Numbered from the stretch's first letter, positions 1 through 10,236 are shown. The stretch: DNA of 64,000 nucleotides from Labilibacter marinus (GCF_001659685.2 NZ_LXYE02000008.1:20326-84325); one strand, 5' to 3'. The notes: generated by a model not told the origin, from the sequence alone. Numbers and translations are program-made.

Positions 1-1
1 T

Positions 2-736
2 AAACAGGCTTTTGATTACCAACAAAAAGCAGTGGAGCTAAATAATCGTTTTTTTAGCGCCAGCCAGTCTCAAAACAAGCAATTATTCGAAATAAAGAAT
101 AAATATCAAGAAGAGGTGCTCGCACAGGAAATGCAACTCATCAAAACTAAAAATCAAATTCTACAATTAAAGACTTATTTGATAGTATTAGGCTTTATAA
201 TCATGATAATAGTGCTCGTATTTTTGTTTAAACGAAAAGCACGTAAGGATATTCTAAGTCATAAACTGCAAAACCAAAAGCACCTGCTCGAAATAGAAAA
301 ACAAAGTGAAATACTCGAATTAAAAAACAAAGAGCTATTAAGTTCTGCCTTACAATTGTTAGAACAGGATAACTGGCAAGCGGATATTAAAAAACGTATA
401 GCAAAACTAAAGCTTGAAGGTGCTAATGCTGAAATTATTCAGGATGTAAAAAGCTCGCTACAAGTGGATACTTCTAATAAATGGAAAGAGTTTGAAGCTA
501 GGTTTGCGGCAGTAAACGATAGTTTTTTTGTAAAGCTGAAAGAATTATACCCGCGTTTAACTCCAACCGATTTAAAAATGTGCGCTTTCATTAAACTAGG
601 CTTTAGTAGTAAAGATATGTCTCAAATAATGGGGATTACCGTCGAGGGTATTAATACTTCACGGAGCCGCCTGCGTAAGAAAATGGATCTGCAAAGAGAG
701 GTCATCTTATCTGAATATTTACAAGCTTATAAATAG
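2..736 (+). CDS. TPR / membrane / LuxR-like HTH regulator, 5' truncated
   Basis: The reading frame is open from the first bases, so the gene starts before the window; the GTG at 32 is an internal codon. The visible start (FDYQQKAVELNN) looks like the end of a tetratricopeptide repeat. A coiled coil follows, then one membrane helix (LIVLGFIIMIIVLVFLF, about 57-73 of the visible part), a second coiled coil, and a C-terminal helix-turn-helix with LTPTDLKMCAFIKLGFSSKD and SRSRLRKKM, the LuxR/GerE-like fold seen in Bacteroidota TPR regulators. It lies just upstream of a SusC/SusD operon on the same strand, so control of that locus is the simplest inference. No kinase domain is visible in this part. 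Confidence 0.75.
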   Translation, partial: KQAFDYQQKAVELNNRFFSASQSQNKQLFEIKNKYQEEVLAQEMQLIKTKNQILQLKTYLIVLGFIIMIIVLVFLFKRKARKDILSHKLQNQKHLLEIEKQSEILELKNKELLSSALQLLEQDNWQADIKKRIAKLKLEGANAEIIQDVKSSLQVDTSNKWKEFEARFAAVNDSFFVKLKELYPRLTPTDLKMCAFIKLGFSSKDMSQIMGITVEGINTSRSRLRKKMDLQREVILSEYLQAYK

Positions 737-1280
737 TAAAACGTAATATCCATTTTCGTCACCCTATTTCCTTAATAGAGCTTTTAGCATCTTTGAAATT
801 TCTCCTTACAATTTGTTCAGATATTTATTTGAGCGTAATATTTTAATGTTGAAATAGGAGTAAGCCAAGTAAAATATCATTATAATATCCTTTAGTTATA
901 GTGAGGTTTCGTCTTTAATTTAAAACTAACGAGGTACCCATATTCAACTAATTCATGGTAGTATTTTCCGTATTCACTTTTCTTAAAATCTTAAATTTTA
1001 ATCAAAATTACCATTTACACTTATTATTCAAAGACTGGCACTATTTTACCCTAGTATGTCTTTATGTGTAATTAAACTGCAGTTTTATAGTGTTTTAGGT
1101 GTTGTTGTTCAGATCTGTCTATTTACGTTTCAGTACATACATATTGACGAATTAGGTCTAAAAAGATTTGATAAGTGTGAAAATTTGTAAACAGAAATTA
1201 GGAATGCGCATGCCAACTCTGATTATGGCAAGAGCATAAATAAGATTTTCAATTTTTATAACAACAAATAAAATGAGTCT
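737..1280. other. 544-bp leader upstream of susC, no gene
   Basis: There is no credible coding frame on either strand. This is the likely promoter and 5' leader of the polysaccharide operon. I did not find a convincing TTG-N19/20-TAnnTTTG promoter or a terminator-grade hairpin. The length is typical of regulated SusC leaders. Confidence 0.5.
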
Positions 1281-4200
1281 ATGAAAAGTGAGTTATTTAA
1301 CTTTCAAAAAAGAATGAGTCGGGTATTACTCATCTCTTTTATCGCTCTAATAGCTTTTAGTAGTGTAGCCATGGCACAAGAGCTAAGAGTTAAAGGGGTA
1401 GTTACAAGTTCTGAGGATGGATTACCAATACCAGGTGTAAGTGTAGTTGTAAAGGGAACAACCAATGGAACCATTACAGATATTGACGGTAAGTATGTAA
1501 TCCGTGCCAACAAAGGAGAAATTGTTGTTTTTAGTTTTATTGGAATGAAAAGCCAGGAAGCTGAAGCCATAGGAGCTCCTTTAAACGTTAAACTAGAATC
1601 GGAGACGATTGGTTTAGATGAAGTAGTAGCCATTGGTTACGGTACGGTTAAAAAGAAAGAGTTAACTGGAGCTGTTGCTCAGGTTAAGTCTGAAGAGATT
1701 AGCAAAATTGTTACATCGGATGTGGGTAATGCTTTACAAGGATTAGTTGCTGGTGTTAATGTTACGGCTGCTTCTGGCCAGCCAGGAGAAAGTTCTAGTA
1801 TTTTAATTCGTGGTGTAACTTCTATTAATGGTAGTAATACACCATTATATGTAGTTGATGGTGTTCCGATGGAAGGCGACCCACGTTTAAGTACTAACGA
1901 GATTGAAACCATCGATATTTTGAAAGATGCTGCATCGTGTGCTATTTATGGTACTAGAGGTGCTGCTGGTGTTATCTTAATTACCACTAAACAAGGTAAG
2001 GCTGGTACAATGCGTGTTAGCTTAAATGCTAACTATGGTATTAGAGATATTCGTTCTGGTACGCCTTTAATGAACTCGTCGGATCAGGTTTATGCTGATA
2101 TCTTAGAGTTGAAACACAACTTTGAAGGTATTAATGATGATGAGTTACGTTTAAAAATGTTACGTAGCCCTTATTACTTCCAAAATGAAACAGATTTAGG
2201 ATCGCATGTATTTATTGATAATGCTGCAACGCAGGATTATAACTTAAACATGTCGGGTGGTTCTAAGGATATTTCTTACAACGTTACTGTAGGTTATTAT
2301 AACCAAGAAGGTGTTGTGATAAATTCTGGTTTTGAACGTTTCAATACGCGTATCAATACGGTTTATAATCACAATAAGTGGAGAATTAATGCAAGTGTTG
2401 GTGGATCGTTAGAAGAAACGGATCGTCCTCCAGGCGGAATTATTACACAAACCATTAAATATCACCCAACCAATAACGATTTAGATTTTAATTCGGATGA
2501 GCCTATTTATGCTACAGGCGATCATGAAGCAAATAACGTAAATTGGGTATTCGATAGTTTTAGAAATACAGATGTTACTTCTCGTAACAATCAGTTTGCA
2601 AACTTAAATGTAAACTACAATGTAATGAAAGGGCTTAACATTAGTGCCAGAGCTGCGGTTAGAGGTGTTAATGATTACAGACATAGTTTTAGTCCTTTTC
2701 AGGAAGTGTATGATGCAGAAGGTGATTTAACCAGTGACCCAGAGCGAGATAGTTATGTACGTATGACAGCTACTAAAAGTAGATCTACTACTTATAATAT
2801 TGGAGCTACTTATCGTAAAAGCTTTAATAAGCACAATATGACCTTATATGCTGGTCAGTCAACAGAAAAATATACTTTCGATAGTTTTGAAGCCAGTAGA
2901 GTAGGAGTAGTTAATAACAATGTTGATGTGTTGGATGGTGCGGTAGCAAACCCTGCGGCTTCTTCTATGGGTAACGACTATGTAAACAAACTAATTGGTT
3001 ATATCGGTCGTGTACAGTATAACTACAAAAGTAAATACTTACTTAGTGCCAGTGTTCGTCGCGATGGATCATCTAAATTTGCAGCAGAAAACAGATGGGG
3101 TACTTTCCCTTCAGCTTCGGCAGCATGGAATGTTTCTGATGAGCCATTCTTTTCTGCTGTTTCTAATGTAGTTAATACCTTTAAGTTAAGAGGAAGTTAC
3201 GGGCAAGTAGGTAACCAAAACTTTACGCCATATTCTTTTTCGGCCGGTGTTATTAATGGAGTAGATTATATTTTGGGTGGCGAGCAAAGCTATGGTAGTG
3301 CACAACAAAGTTATGCCAATGCCAATGTAAAATGGGAAACTTCTATTCAAAGTAACTACGGGGTTGATTTAGCCTTTTTAAATAACAAAATTACCTTAAC
3401 GGCAGAGTATTATACTACGAGTAAAAAGGATATGTTAATGCCAATTGAAGTAGCACCTTCAAATGGTTCTCTTCCAACTTCTCAAATGGAAACACCTAAA
3501 AGTTCGGTAGTAATGCTTAATGTGGGCGATATGACCAACCAAGGTATTGAGTTAGCATTAGCCTATAAAGCTAAAACAGGTAATGTAAAATGGGACTTAA
3601 GCGGAACATTTTCAACCAACGATAATGAGGTAACTAAAATCAATGGTTTAGGCGGATTTACTTTGTTAAACGATGGTGGACTTATTGCAGGAAGAAGAGC
3701 TCAGTCGCAGGTTACTGCTTTAGCTGAAGGATATGAAGCAGGTGCTTTCTTTATCTATAAAACAGAAGGTGTGATTGATACGCATGCTAAATTAGCTGAG
3801 TATCAAAAAATAGATGCTACCGCTAAAATGGGAGATTTGATGTATGCAGATACATATAAAGATGGTGTGATAACTGATGCTGATAGAGTTTACGGAGGTA
3901 GTGGTTTACCAGAATTTGAAGTAGGTTTTAATGTAAAGGCCGATTATAAAAATATCGACTTTTCAATGAGCTGGTATTCAGCAATTGGTCATGAAATTAT
4001 GAACGGATCAAAAGCAACAGCTTATGCTTGGAACAGACATGCAGATATGACATCGCAATGGTCTGTGGAGAATCCAACTTCGCCAATTCCTGCTTATAGA
4101 GGTGAGCCTAACGCACACAAAAACTACCACGGAAATACCGATTTATGGTTAGAAGATGGTAGTTATATCAGATTAAGAAACGTAACACTGGGTTATACTT

Positions 4201-4394
4201 TGCCAACAAGTGCAGTATCTAAATTAAAACTAAGTAAGTGTAGGTTTTATGTAACAGCTCAAAACCCATTAACATTTACAAACTACCAAGGGTACGATCC
4301 TGAAGTAGGAGGAAATGTTACCAATAGAGGTCTTGATAAAGGAAACTATCCTGTTACTTCTCTTTATTCAGTTGGTGTAAATCTTAACTTTTAA
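1281..4394 (+). CDS. SusC-like TonB-dependent outer-membrane receptor
   Basis: At 1037 aa this is a usual SusC length. A signal peptide ends near AMAQ (about residue 32). A CarboxypepD_reg-like beta-sandwich follows at about 35-108 (GLPIPGVSVVVKGTTNGTIT). The plug domain starts at DEVVAIGYGTVKKKELTGAV, with the typical LYVVDGVPM and AIYGTRGAAGVILITTK motifs. The rest is a beta-barrel ending in an aromatic residue (GVNLNF). It imports oligosaccharides across the outer membrane with its SusD partner, which starts 10 bp downstream. Linkage to GH16 enzymes and sulfatases suggests sulfated galactan oligosaccharides (inference). Confidence 0.95.
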   Translation: MKSELFNFQKRMSRVLLISFIALIAFSSVAMAQELRVKGVVTSSEDGLPIPGVSVVVKGTTNGTITDIDGKYVIRANKGEIVVFSFIGMKSQEAEAIGAPLNVKLESETIGLDEVVAIGYGTVKKKELTGAVAQVKSEEISKIVTSDVGNALQGLVAGVNVTAASGQPGESSSILIRGVTSINGSNTPLYVVDGVPMEGDPRLSTNEIETIDILKDAASCAIYGTRGAAGVILITTKQGKAGTMRVSLNANYGIRDIRSGTPLMNSSDQVYADILELKHNFEGINDDELRLKMLRSPYYFQNETDLGSHVFIDNAATQDYNLNMSGGSKDISYNVTVGYYNQEGVVINSGFERFNTRINTVYNHNKWRINASVGGSLEETDRPPGGIITQTIKYHPTNNDLDFNSDEPIYATGDHEANNVNWVFDSFRNTDVTSRNNQFANLNVNYNVMKGLNISARAAVRGVNDYRHSFSPFQEVYDAEGDLTSDPERDSYVRMTATKSRSTTYNIGATYRKSFNKHNMTLYAGQSTEKYTFDSFEASRVGVVNNNVDVLDGAVANPAASSMGNDYVNKLIGYIGRVQYNYKSKYLLSASVRRDGSSKFAAENRWGTFPSASAAWNVSDEPFFSAVSNVVNTFKLRGSYGQVGNQNFTPYSFSAGVINGVDYILGGEQSYGSAQQSYANANVKWETSIQSNYGVDLAFLNNKITLTAEYYTTSKKDMLMPIEVAPSNGSLPTSQMETPKSSVVMLNVGDMTNQGIELALAYKAKTGNVKWDLSGTFSTNDNEVTKINGLGGFTLLNDGGLIAGRRAQSQVTALAEGYEAGAFFIYKTEGVIDTHAKLAEYQKIDATAKMGDLMYADTYKDGVITDADRVYGGSGLPEFEVGFNVKADYKNIDFSMSWYSAIGHEIMNGSKATAYAWNRHADMTSQWSVENPTSPIPAYRGEPNAHKNYHGNTDLWLEDGSYIRLRNVTLGYTLPTSAVSKLKLSKCRFYVTAQNPLTFTNYQGYDPEVGGNVTNRGLDKGNYPVTSLYSVGVNLNF

Positions 4395-4404
4395 TTAGAC
4401 GAAA

Positions 4405-6192
4405 ATGAAAATATTAAAATATATAGCCTTAGGATTAGTTGTGGCACTATCTTCGTGTAGCGATTATCTAGAGGAAAGCAATCCTAACATGTCGGATAAA
4501 GACACGTACTGGACCAATTTGAATCAAACAAATTCAACTTTAACGGCTGCTTATGCCGCTATGGTTAGTGATTTTGCTTTAAACATTGCTTATGAAGCAC
4601 CTCGTACCGACTTAGCTACACCAGGTTTTGGTCGTCCAACATATACTGGCGAAGGTGCGGTTTGGTATACCCATAGTTACGATAACTCTAATAATGGCGT
4701 TATTAAAAAGTGGGAAATTCTTTATATGGGTATCTTCCGTGCCAATCAGGTGATTGAAGCCTTACATAACATGGAGAATGTATCTAGTGAAGAAGCATGG
4801 ACTGTACAAATGGCACAAGCTCGTTTTTTAAGAGGTTTATATCATTTTTATTTACACTCAACGTACAACAGAGGATCTATTATCATTAAAGATAAAGTTC
4901 CGGGTAATCTAGAAGATTTTAACCAATCATTATCTACATCAGAAGAGGTAGTTGAATTCTTCAGAAAAGATTTACAATACGCCTATAATAATCTTCCAGA
5001 GGTATATGCCGATTCAAAGGATCAGGGAAGAGCAACAAAAGGAGCTGCTGCTGCAATGTTAGGAACAAGTTATTTATATCAAGGAACATTACCAGGGCCT
5101 GGTAATATTGATATGGTAGAAATTGATTCTGCTATAACTAAGTTCGAGTACATTATCGGTTCTAAAAATTACGAGTTGGTAGATGATATGGCTTTGCTAT
5201 TTACTACGGCTGGCGAAATGAACAAAGAATCTATTTTTGAAATAGCTTTTTCTAATACCGTTAACCCAGAGTACAGTACTTGGGTAGAAGATAATGTAAG
5301 TAACCGTTTAGCTTTTACTTTTGATGGGAGAGGATCAAACTCAAGCAATGTATTTCCTTCGTTATGGGTAACCAATGCTTACGTAAACGAAAAAATGGAT
5401 CCGTTAGATTCTCGTAATATGGTAGAAGAACCAGAAGATCCTGGTGTATTTGTTCCTCGCCCTGTTTCTTTACGTACATCTGCTATGATTGGTGTGGTAC
5501 AAGATGAGTTTACCAAGTATTACGATGGATTAGTACACAATGCGGTTTCTTTCCCGAGTAACGATAAAAGAACACAGAATGGATTTTCTAGGTATAAAAT
5601 ATTTAATAACCACGATATTTTAGATAGAGAGCAAGATAATCCAGGTGGTAATCAGCGTTCGGGTAAAAATGTTACATTAAGCAGATTAGGAGATATCTAT
5701 ATGATGCTAGCGGAGTGTTATATCTATAAAAATGATGTTACAGAAGCGCTTAGAAATATCAATATGGTGCGCCAGCGTTGGGCCTTAGAATTAATAGGAC
5801 CAAGTAACGGAGATGCTTCTCATACTTATAATGAAGTAAACTATGATGCTACTACATTATTAACACGTTTGCAAAATGTTGAAAAACCACTAGAAACTTC
5901 TATCGAAGGACACTGTATTCGTTGGTTCGACTTACGTAGATGGGGTATTTTAAAATCAAACTTTGATATGCATGCCAACGAAACTTTTTGGAGTGCACAC
6001 TATACCGTAACACGAGGAGAAAATGCCAGAACTAAGTGGCACAGTACAATTACTGATACAGATCCTAATGATCCTACGCTTATTTTATTAAAGGATTACG
6101 AGCAAGCTGCTTTAAATTTTAATTACCAAAAGCATGCTTGGTTACCTATTCCTTCAACTGAAACAGTAACGAATACTGACATATTTAATTAG
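4405..6192 (+). CDS. SusD-like surface glycan-binding lipoprotein
   Basis: 595 aa. A lipoprotein signal has its lipobox at ALSSC (Cys18), the export signal expected of surface lipoproteins. The body has the RagB/SusD helical TPR-like architecture, with the family landmarks ARFLRGLYHF, KGAAAAMLGTSYLY, LSRLGDIYMMLAECYI and the C-terminal RWFDLRRWG. It caps the SusC barrel and binds the incoming glycan. The gene follows susC by 10 bp and precedes a second surface lipoprotein by 14 bp, so all three are co-transcribed. Confidence 0.95.
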   Translation: MKILKYIALGLVVALSSCSDYLEESNPNMSDKDTYWTNLNQTNSTLTAAYAAMVSDFALNIAYEAPRTDLATPGFGRPTYTGEGAVWYTHSYDNSNNGVIKKWEILYMGIFRANQVIEALHNMENVSSEEAWTVQMAQARFLRGLYHFYLHSTYNRGSIIIKDKVPGNLEDFNQSLSTSEEVVEFFRKDLQYAYNNLPEVYADSKDQGRATKGAAAAMLGTSYLYQGTLPGPGNIDMVEIDSAITKFEYIIGSKNYELVDDMALLFTTAGEMNKESIFEIAFSNTVNPEYSTWVEDNVSNRLAFTFDGRGSNSSNVFPSLWVTNAYVNEKMDPLDSRNMVEEPEDPGVFVPRPVSLRTSAMIGVVQDEFTKYYDGLVHNAVSFPSNDKRTQNGFSRYKIFNNHDILDREQDNPGGNQRSGKNVTLSRLGDIYMMLAECYIYKNDVTEALRNINMVRQRWALELIGPSNGDASHTYNEVNYDATTLLTRLQNVEKPLETSIEGHCIRWFDLRRWGILKSNFDMHANETFWSAHYTVTRGENARTKWHSTITDTDPNDPTLILLKDYEQAALNFNYQKHAWLPIPSTETVTNTDIFN

Positions 6193-6206
6193 CAAAATTT
6201 AGTAAG

Positions 6207-7976
6207 ATGAAGAATTTAAATATATACATACTATTAGTTGCATTACTTGGTTTTGTTGCCTGTGAGGATGATTACGAGGCGCCATATCCAGTAAACGATG
6301 TTACTTGGTATACAAGTATGCCAAACGTAACTGAATATAGAATATTTCAAGAGGATATGATGGCTTTTATTGACGCTTCTCAAAACCCAATAAGTCACGA
6401 GTGGATCATTGAAGAAGGTAGCTACTTTTTAACTTCTGATGTGAAACAAGGAGACTCTCTACATTTATTTATTGATGAGGCTCAAGGGTTAACAAGCGAT
6501 GCTTCCGGAATTAATGTTTATTTTTCAGAATCAGGAAGAAAATCAGTTCGTTTAAGAAATACATTTACCGAGAAAGTAACTTATGATGGAGCGCGCAAGT
6601 TAGAGGCTAAACAAGAAGGTGATGTTTGGGTAATTGACACTACTTTTACAGTAGATGTTTATGGACCAATTTTACCAGCCTATAAAGTTTGTAGAGTTGT
6701 TGTTAATCCAGATGGGTCAATATCAGATGGTGAGGTTTTATTAACCATTGGAGCTGATGATGAACCAAATATTGAGGAATCTGATACTTGGCCAAGTGTT
6801 GAAGTAGAGGTAGGAGAGCGTTTAAGGTTTGTTGATCTTACAGTAGATGAGCACCCTGAATTTATTCAGCCTGATACAAGAACTTGGACCATTAGAAATG
6901 GTAGCGACCCAGCTGTAACGACCGACTCTGCAGCTAATGTTTACTTTAGTACTTACCAATACGAAACGGTTGGTTTAGGAAATATCATTTCCAAAAGATC
7001 TGCATCTGAAGGGCGTTATGTACAAGCTCAAAAAATTATTCCACTAAAATTAAAAGTTGTTCAGTCGTCTCAACCATTCTCATACGCTGATGGTGCTGTA
7101 TGGACAGGTCAAACAGAGTTGGCCTTGAACGTTACCGGAGAGGTAGCTTCTTTAGGTACAAATCCTGAGGCTGGTTTTACTGTACATGTGGTGAATACTT
7201 CAAAAGGAGTAGATAAAGATATTGCTGTAACAGCTGTATCTGTAGATGCGAGCAACGCAACCAGAATGAACTTAACATTGGCAGAGGCTATTTATGGTGA
7301 TGACCAGATTACAGTAAGCTTTGATGCCACAGGAACTGATATTGTTTCTGTGGATGAAAGACCATTTGTTTCGTTTACTGATGCATCGGTAGAAATTCCT
7401 GTAGGAGGAGATAATGAGTTAACGGATAATGGTGCACACTCAGGATATGAAACGGGTGGAGCTGGTTTAAATAAGGCTTTCTGTCCGCAATATTGGGTAG
7501 GTGGCCAGGATGCAGTTAACCCAGAATGGGCGCGTGTTGAAAATATGCAATTCGAAGGTGAGGCTTCCATGAAATATAATGGCACACTTACACCTGTTAG
7601 ACCAAACTTAGGTTGGATGCAAATGCAACAATCTGTTGATTTAGCACCAGGAGCTTATGAAGTTTCTCATAAAATTTATATTGAGCCAGAATCTACCATT
7701 AAAACGATACGTAGTTATGTTTCTCCAAAAACAGGAAGTTGGCCAACTGAGGTGTCGTTTGTGTGGGATTTATCCAATGTACAACAAGGAGAGTGGGTTA
7801 CTATTAAAAGTATAGCAAGTTTCCCTAATCAAATTGGAGGATCAAGTGCAGAACAATATAGATATCAGTTTACAGTTAGTGCAGCTGATAACCCTGGAGT
7901 TGTAGCTACTGATGTTCAAACCTTCTATTTAGATGACATGAGCATAGTAAAAATTGATGCAGGCATACGTCCATAA
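6207..7976 (+). CDS. Putative surface glycan-binding lipoprotein (SusE/F position)
   Basis: 589 aa. The lipobox is LGFVAC (Cys19), followed by acidic residues (EDDYEAPYP) typical of surface-exported Bacteroidota lipoproteins. The middle contains Ig/PKD-like beta repeats (RFVDLTVDEHPEF...TWTIRNGS). The last 150 or so residues form a beta-sandwich with PGAYEVSHKIYIEPESTIK, GEWVTIKSIASFP and TFYLDDMSIV. The same pattern recurs in the secreted protein at 9280 and in the GH16 at 11093, so this end is probably the glycan-binding module. The position after SusC/SusD supports a role in capturing polysaccharide at the surface. No catalytic signature was seen. Confidence 0.75.
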   Translation: MKNLNIYILLVALLGFVACEDDYEAPYPVNDVTWYTSMPNVTEYRIFQEDMMAFIDASQNPISHEWIIEEGSYFLTSDVKQGDSLHLFIDEAQGLTSDASGINVYFSESGRKSVRLRNTFTEKVTYDGARKLEAKQEGDVWVIDTTFTVDVYGPILPAYKVCRVVVNPDGSISDGEVLLTIGADDEPNIEESDTWPSVEVEVGERLRFVDLTVDEHPEFIQPDTRTWTIRNGSDPAVTTDSAANVYFSTYQYETVGLGNIISKRSASEGRYVQAQKIIPLKLKVVQSSQPFSYADGAVWTGQTELALNVTGEVASLGTNPEAGFTVHVVNTSKGVDKDIAVTAVSVDASNATRMNLTLAEAIYGDDQITVSFDATGTDIVSVDERPFVSFTDASVEIPVGGDNELTDNGAHSGYETGGAGLNKAFCPQYWVGGQDAVNPEWARVENMQFEGEASMKYNGTLTPVRPNLGWMQMQQSVDLAPGAYEVSHKIYIEPESTIKTIRSYVSPKTGSWPTEVSFVWDLSNVQQGEWVTIKSIASFPNQIGGSSAEQYRYQFTVSAADNPGVVATDVQTFYLDDMSIVKIDAGIRP

Positions 7977-7988
7977 CAAAATATTTTA

Positions 7989-8014
7989 GCCCTCGCATTA
8001 CATTGTGCGAGGGC
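7989..8014 (+). terminator. Intercistronic hairpin
   Basis: A perfect 9-bp stem (GCCCTCGCA / TGCGAGGGC) with an 8-nt loop lies between two lipoprotein genes of the locus. No T-tract follows, so it is more likely an RNA-processing or attenuation hairpin that lowers downstream expression than a full terminator. Confidence 0.6.
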
Positions 8015-8036
8015 CTAATAACTCAAAATTAAAACA

Positions 8037-8474
8037 ATGAAGAAATTTATAAATATATCATCACTTTTGGTATTCGTGCTTCTAGCTTTAGTAAGCTGCG
8101 AAGAATACGAGTGGAACGAATCAGATCTTGCAGAGGTGCCTGTTTATGCATTAACCAATATCGAAGGAGAAATGGCCTTACATGCTATTGAGGTATACCC
8201 ACAGCAGTCTCTTACTATCGAATTTGAAAAGGCAAGTGCTTTAAAAAGTTTTGCTATAACTGATTATCAGGATGTGTCAACAGCTAGCGATTATGATATA
8301 AGTTACATGCTTACAAAAGGCGAAGGCGAAGCAATAGTGTTTTATGAGTATGTGTACACAGGTACTAAAGAGGATAGTGCAGGAGTTTATACTATTTACG
8401 ATGCCAGCGAAACAGAAAAAGTGCAAATAGCTACTGGAACAATGAAAATTTTTCCGGATACAAGATTGTATTAA
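8037..8474 (+). CDS. Small lipoprotein of the polysaccharide locus, unknown function
   Basis: 145 aa. The signal peptide has lipobox ALVSC (Cys21), followed by EEYEWNESD, an acidic stretch like those of surface-exported lipoproteins. The remainder is predicted beta-rich and alternates hydrophobic and polar residues. I do not recognise the family. It is the last gene before a strong terminator, so it closes the SusC-led transcription unit. It may be a small accessory glycan-binding protein, but that rests only on location and export signal. Confidence 0.7.
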   Translation: MKKFINISSLLVFVLLALVSCEEYEWNESDLAEVPVYALTNIEGEMALHAIEVYPQQSLTIEFEKASALKSFAITDYQDVSTASDYDISYMLTKGEGEAIVFYEYVYTGTKEDSAGVYTIYDASETEKVQIATGTMKIFPDTRLY

Positions 8475-8667
8475 TTAAGTAGTAAGACAAAAGTATAAAG
8501 ACAAAAGACTTACATCTTAATACTTTATGCTGACGGATTATAACTCATTAACTAAAATATTGGAAAGTTTAATGAATGATATTGAGGAGGGCATTGATTT
8601 TTATTATGGTAATTGAAACAAATTTTTATAACCTCAATAACTTACGCTAGCACTTTTCAGGGCGACG

Positions 8668-8713
8668 GAACGGTTCTTTATCACATGGTGGTAATAAAGG
8701 ACCGTTCTTTTTT
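8668..8713 (+). terminator. Strong rho-independent terminator of the SusC operon
   Basis: A 14-bp stem (GAACGGTTCTTTAT with ATAAAGGACCGTTC, one G-T wobble) is followed directly by six T. It ends the transcription unit running from susC through the 145-aa lipoprotein. Confidence 0.85.
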
Positions 8714-8767
8714 ATATCATAGGCTTATTTACATTCTGCCAATCATTAAAGGCACTTAGTTATTCAT

Positions 8768-8867
8768 TTGACAAAGATAGATGCTCATCCGACACACATA
8801 GATATAAATCTGACAAAGATAGATGAGCTTGGGTGCACTTAGAAAGAGATTTGACACACATAGCTGG
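8768..8867. promoter_or_regulatory. Array of about five GACAnAnATAG elements with 21-bp period
   Basis: The motif TTGACAAAGATAG or a close variant starts at 8768, 8789 (CCGACACACATAG), 8810 (CTGACAAAGATAG) and 8851 (TTGACACACATAG). A weak copy lies at 8831 (GGTGCACTTAG). The first three are exactly 21 bp apart, two helical turns, and the fourth clear copy is one base short of that register. It sits between the operon terminator and the next secreted gene. A multi-site operator for a dimeric or oligomerising regulator is the natural reading, but no binding protein is identified. Confidence 0.5.
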
Positions 8868-9279
8868 TTTTTTTGAGGGAAAAGCCAAATAGCTAACACC
8901 GATTTTTGTTATGCTCCTAAACTCCCAAATAAGGATTTTAATGTCAATAGACTTGTATAAAAAATCATATTAAAATGCATCTTACTTGTTAGGTCTACTG
9001 CTTCTTTTTCCTCCTTTATATTTCTATCCTTCATACTTGCGTTAAAACATCTTTATTTTATGTATTGGTAAGTCTATTGGTATACGATATGGTCTTGTAA
9101 GTGATAGTTTATCAGTGGTTTAGGTTGATGTACGAATGCGTACATTAAATTAACGCAGTTGTACAGATTAAAGCCCATGCAACCATACTTTTAGTAGTGA
9201 AATTAAAAATGCCTTATACATTAGAGATTATAGAATATTGTATAAAGCAGCTATTAAAAACTATTTAATTTAAAATCTT
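8868..9279. other. Remaining 412 bp of the gap, no gene
   Basis: No coding frame is supportable. The stretch precedes the 296-aa secreted protein and should contain its promoter, but I could not pick out a consensus promoter with confidence. Confidence 0.4.
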
Positions 9280-10170
9280 ATGAAAAAAAAATTACTCAAG
9301 TTTAGTGTATTGGTTATTTTGATGATTACATGTAGTTTTTCAAATGCCCAAAATTTATATTGGTCTGGAGATCAAGCTGATGTTTATTATGCAAGCTTTG
9401 AGCAGAATGCAGTTCTTTGGTTTACAAACCCAACTACTGTTGGTTTAGATGTTGAGTCTAGTACAGAAGCTTTTGTGCATGGACAAAGGTCTGCAAAGTT
9501 TTTTACGGATGATTTAGCAACGACTTCTGCTGCAACATCAGGTAATTCAACAGTTATTTTAGGAGGTACAAATGGTTATGTTGATGGAAATATAAATAAT
9601 ATTGAAGCAGGAGTTTATACTTTTAGTGCGAAAATATATATAGTTGAAAATCCACCAACAAATCTTTTAGTTTATTTTCAAGAATCTAATGCTGGAGTAG
9701 CAGGAGCCGGATCAACGTTATTGTCTATTCCGCTTGCAGAAGTAACTGTTGGAGGTAGCCCTATAACTCAAGGAGGCTGGCAAGATATTCAAGGAGTAGT
9801 GTCATTACCTGATTATACAGCAATGAAGACAGGTGTTAGAACACGTCCTCAAGATTACCCTGATGCAACTGGAGCATCAGCGATGTATGTAGATAATATG
9901 GTATTGGAACTAGGAAATACTACTGATCTTAAGCTTGAAACAAGTGTGGAAATGGATGTATATCCTAACCCTACAACGAATGTCGTTAATATTAAAACAC
10001 CATTTGGCAGTAAAGTAGAGTTATGTAATGTAGCAGGTATGGTAGTGAAAACATTTGTGTCTTCATCAGATGTAGAGAAAGTTGATGTAAGTCAATTAAA
10101 TAAAGGTTTATATGTTGTTAAAGTTTCTAATAAGGGAACTATTAAAACGCAAAAGCTACTAGTTAAGTAA
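9280..10170 (+). CDS. Secreted carbohydrate-binding-like protein with T9SS sorting domain
   Basis: 296 aa. The signal peptide ends at about SNAQ (residue 24). A single beta-sandwich module spans about 28-212, with AGVYTFSAKIYIVENPPTNL, GGWQDIQGVVSLP and AMYVDNMVLE. It closely parallels modules in the lipoprotein at 6207 and the GH16 at 11093. The last 75 or so residues are a type A C-terminal sorting domain (MDVYPNPTTNVVNIKTP ... LNKGLYVVKVSNKGTIKTQKLLVK), which sends the protein through the type IX secretion system. It has no hydrolase motif, so a stand-alone secreted binding protein is the best inference. Confidence 0.7.
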   Translation: MKKKLLKFSVLVILMITCSFSNAQNLYWSGDQADVYYASFEQNAVLWFTNPTTVGLDVESSTEAFVHGQRSAKFFTDDLATTSAATSGNSTVILGGTNGYVDGNINNIEAGVYTFSAKIYIVENPPTNLLVYFQESNAGVAGAGSTLLSIPLAEVTVGGSPITQGGWQDIQGVVSLPDYTAMKTGVRTRPQDYPDATGASAMYVDNMVLELGNTTDLKLETSVEMDVYPNPTTNVVNIKTPFGSKVELCNVAGMVVKTFVSSSDVEKVDVSQLNKGLYVVKVSNKGTIKTQKLLVK

Positions 10171-10236
10171 ATGTAATAATGAGGTAGAAGCATTGTGTCT
10201 TTTTCCTCAATTTTAATATTTAAAAATCAATAAAAT

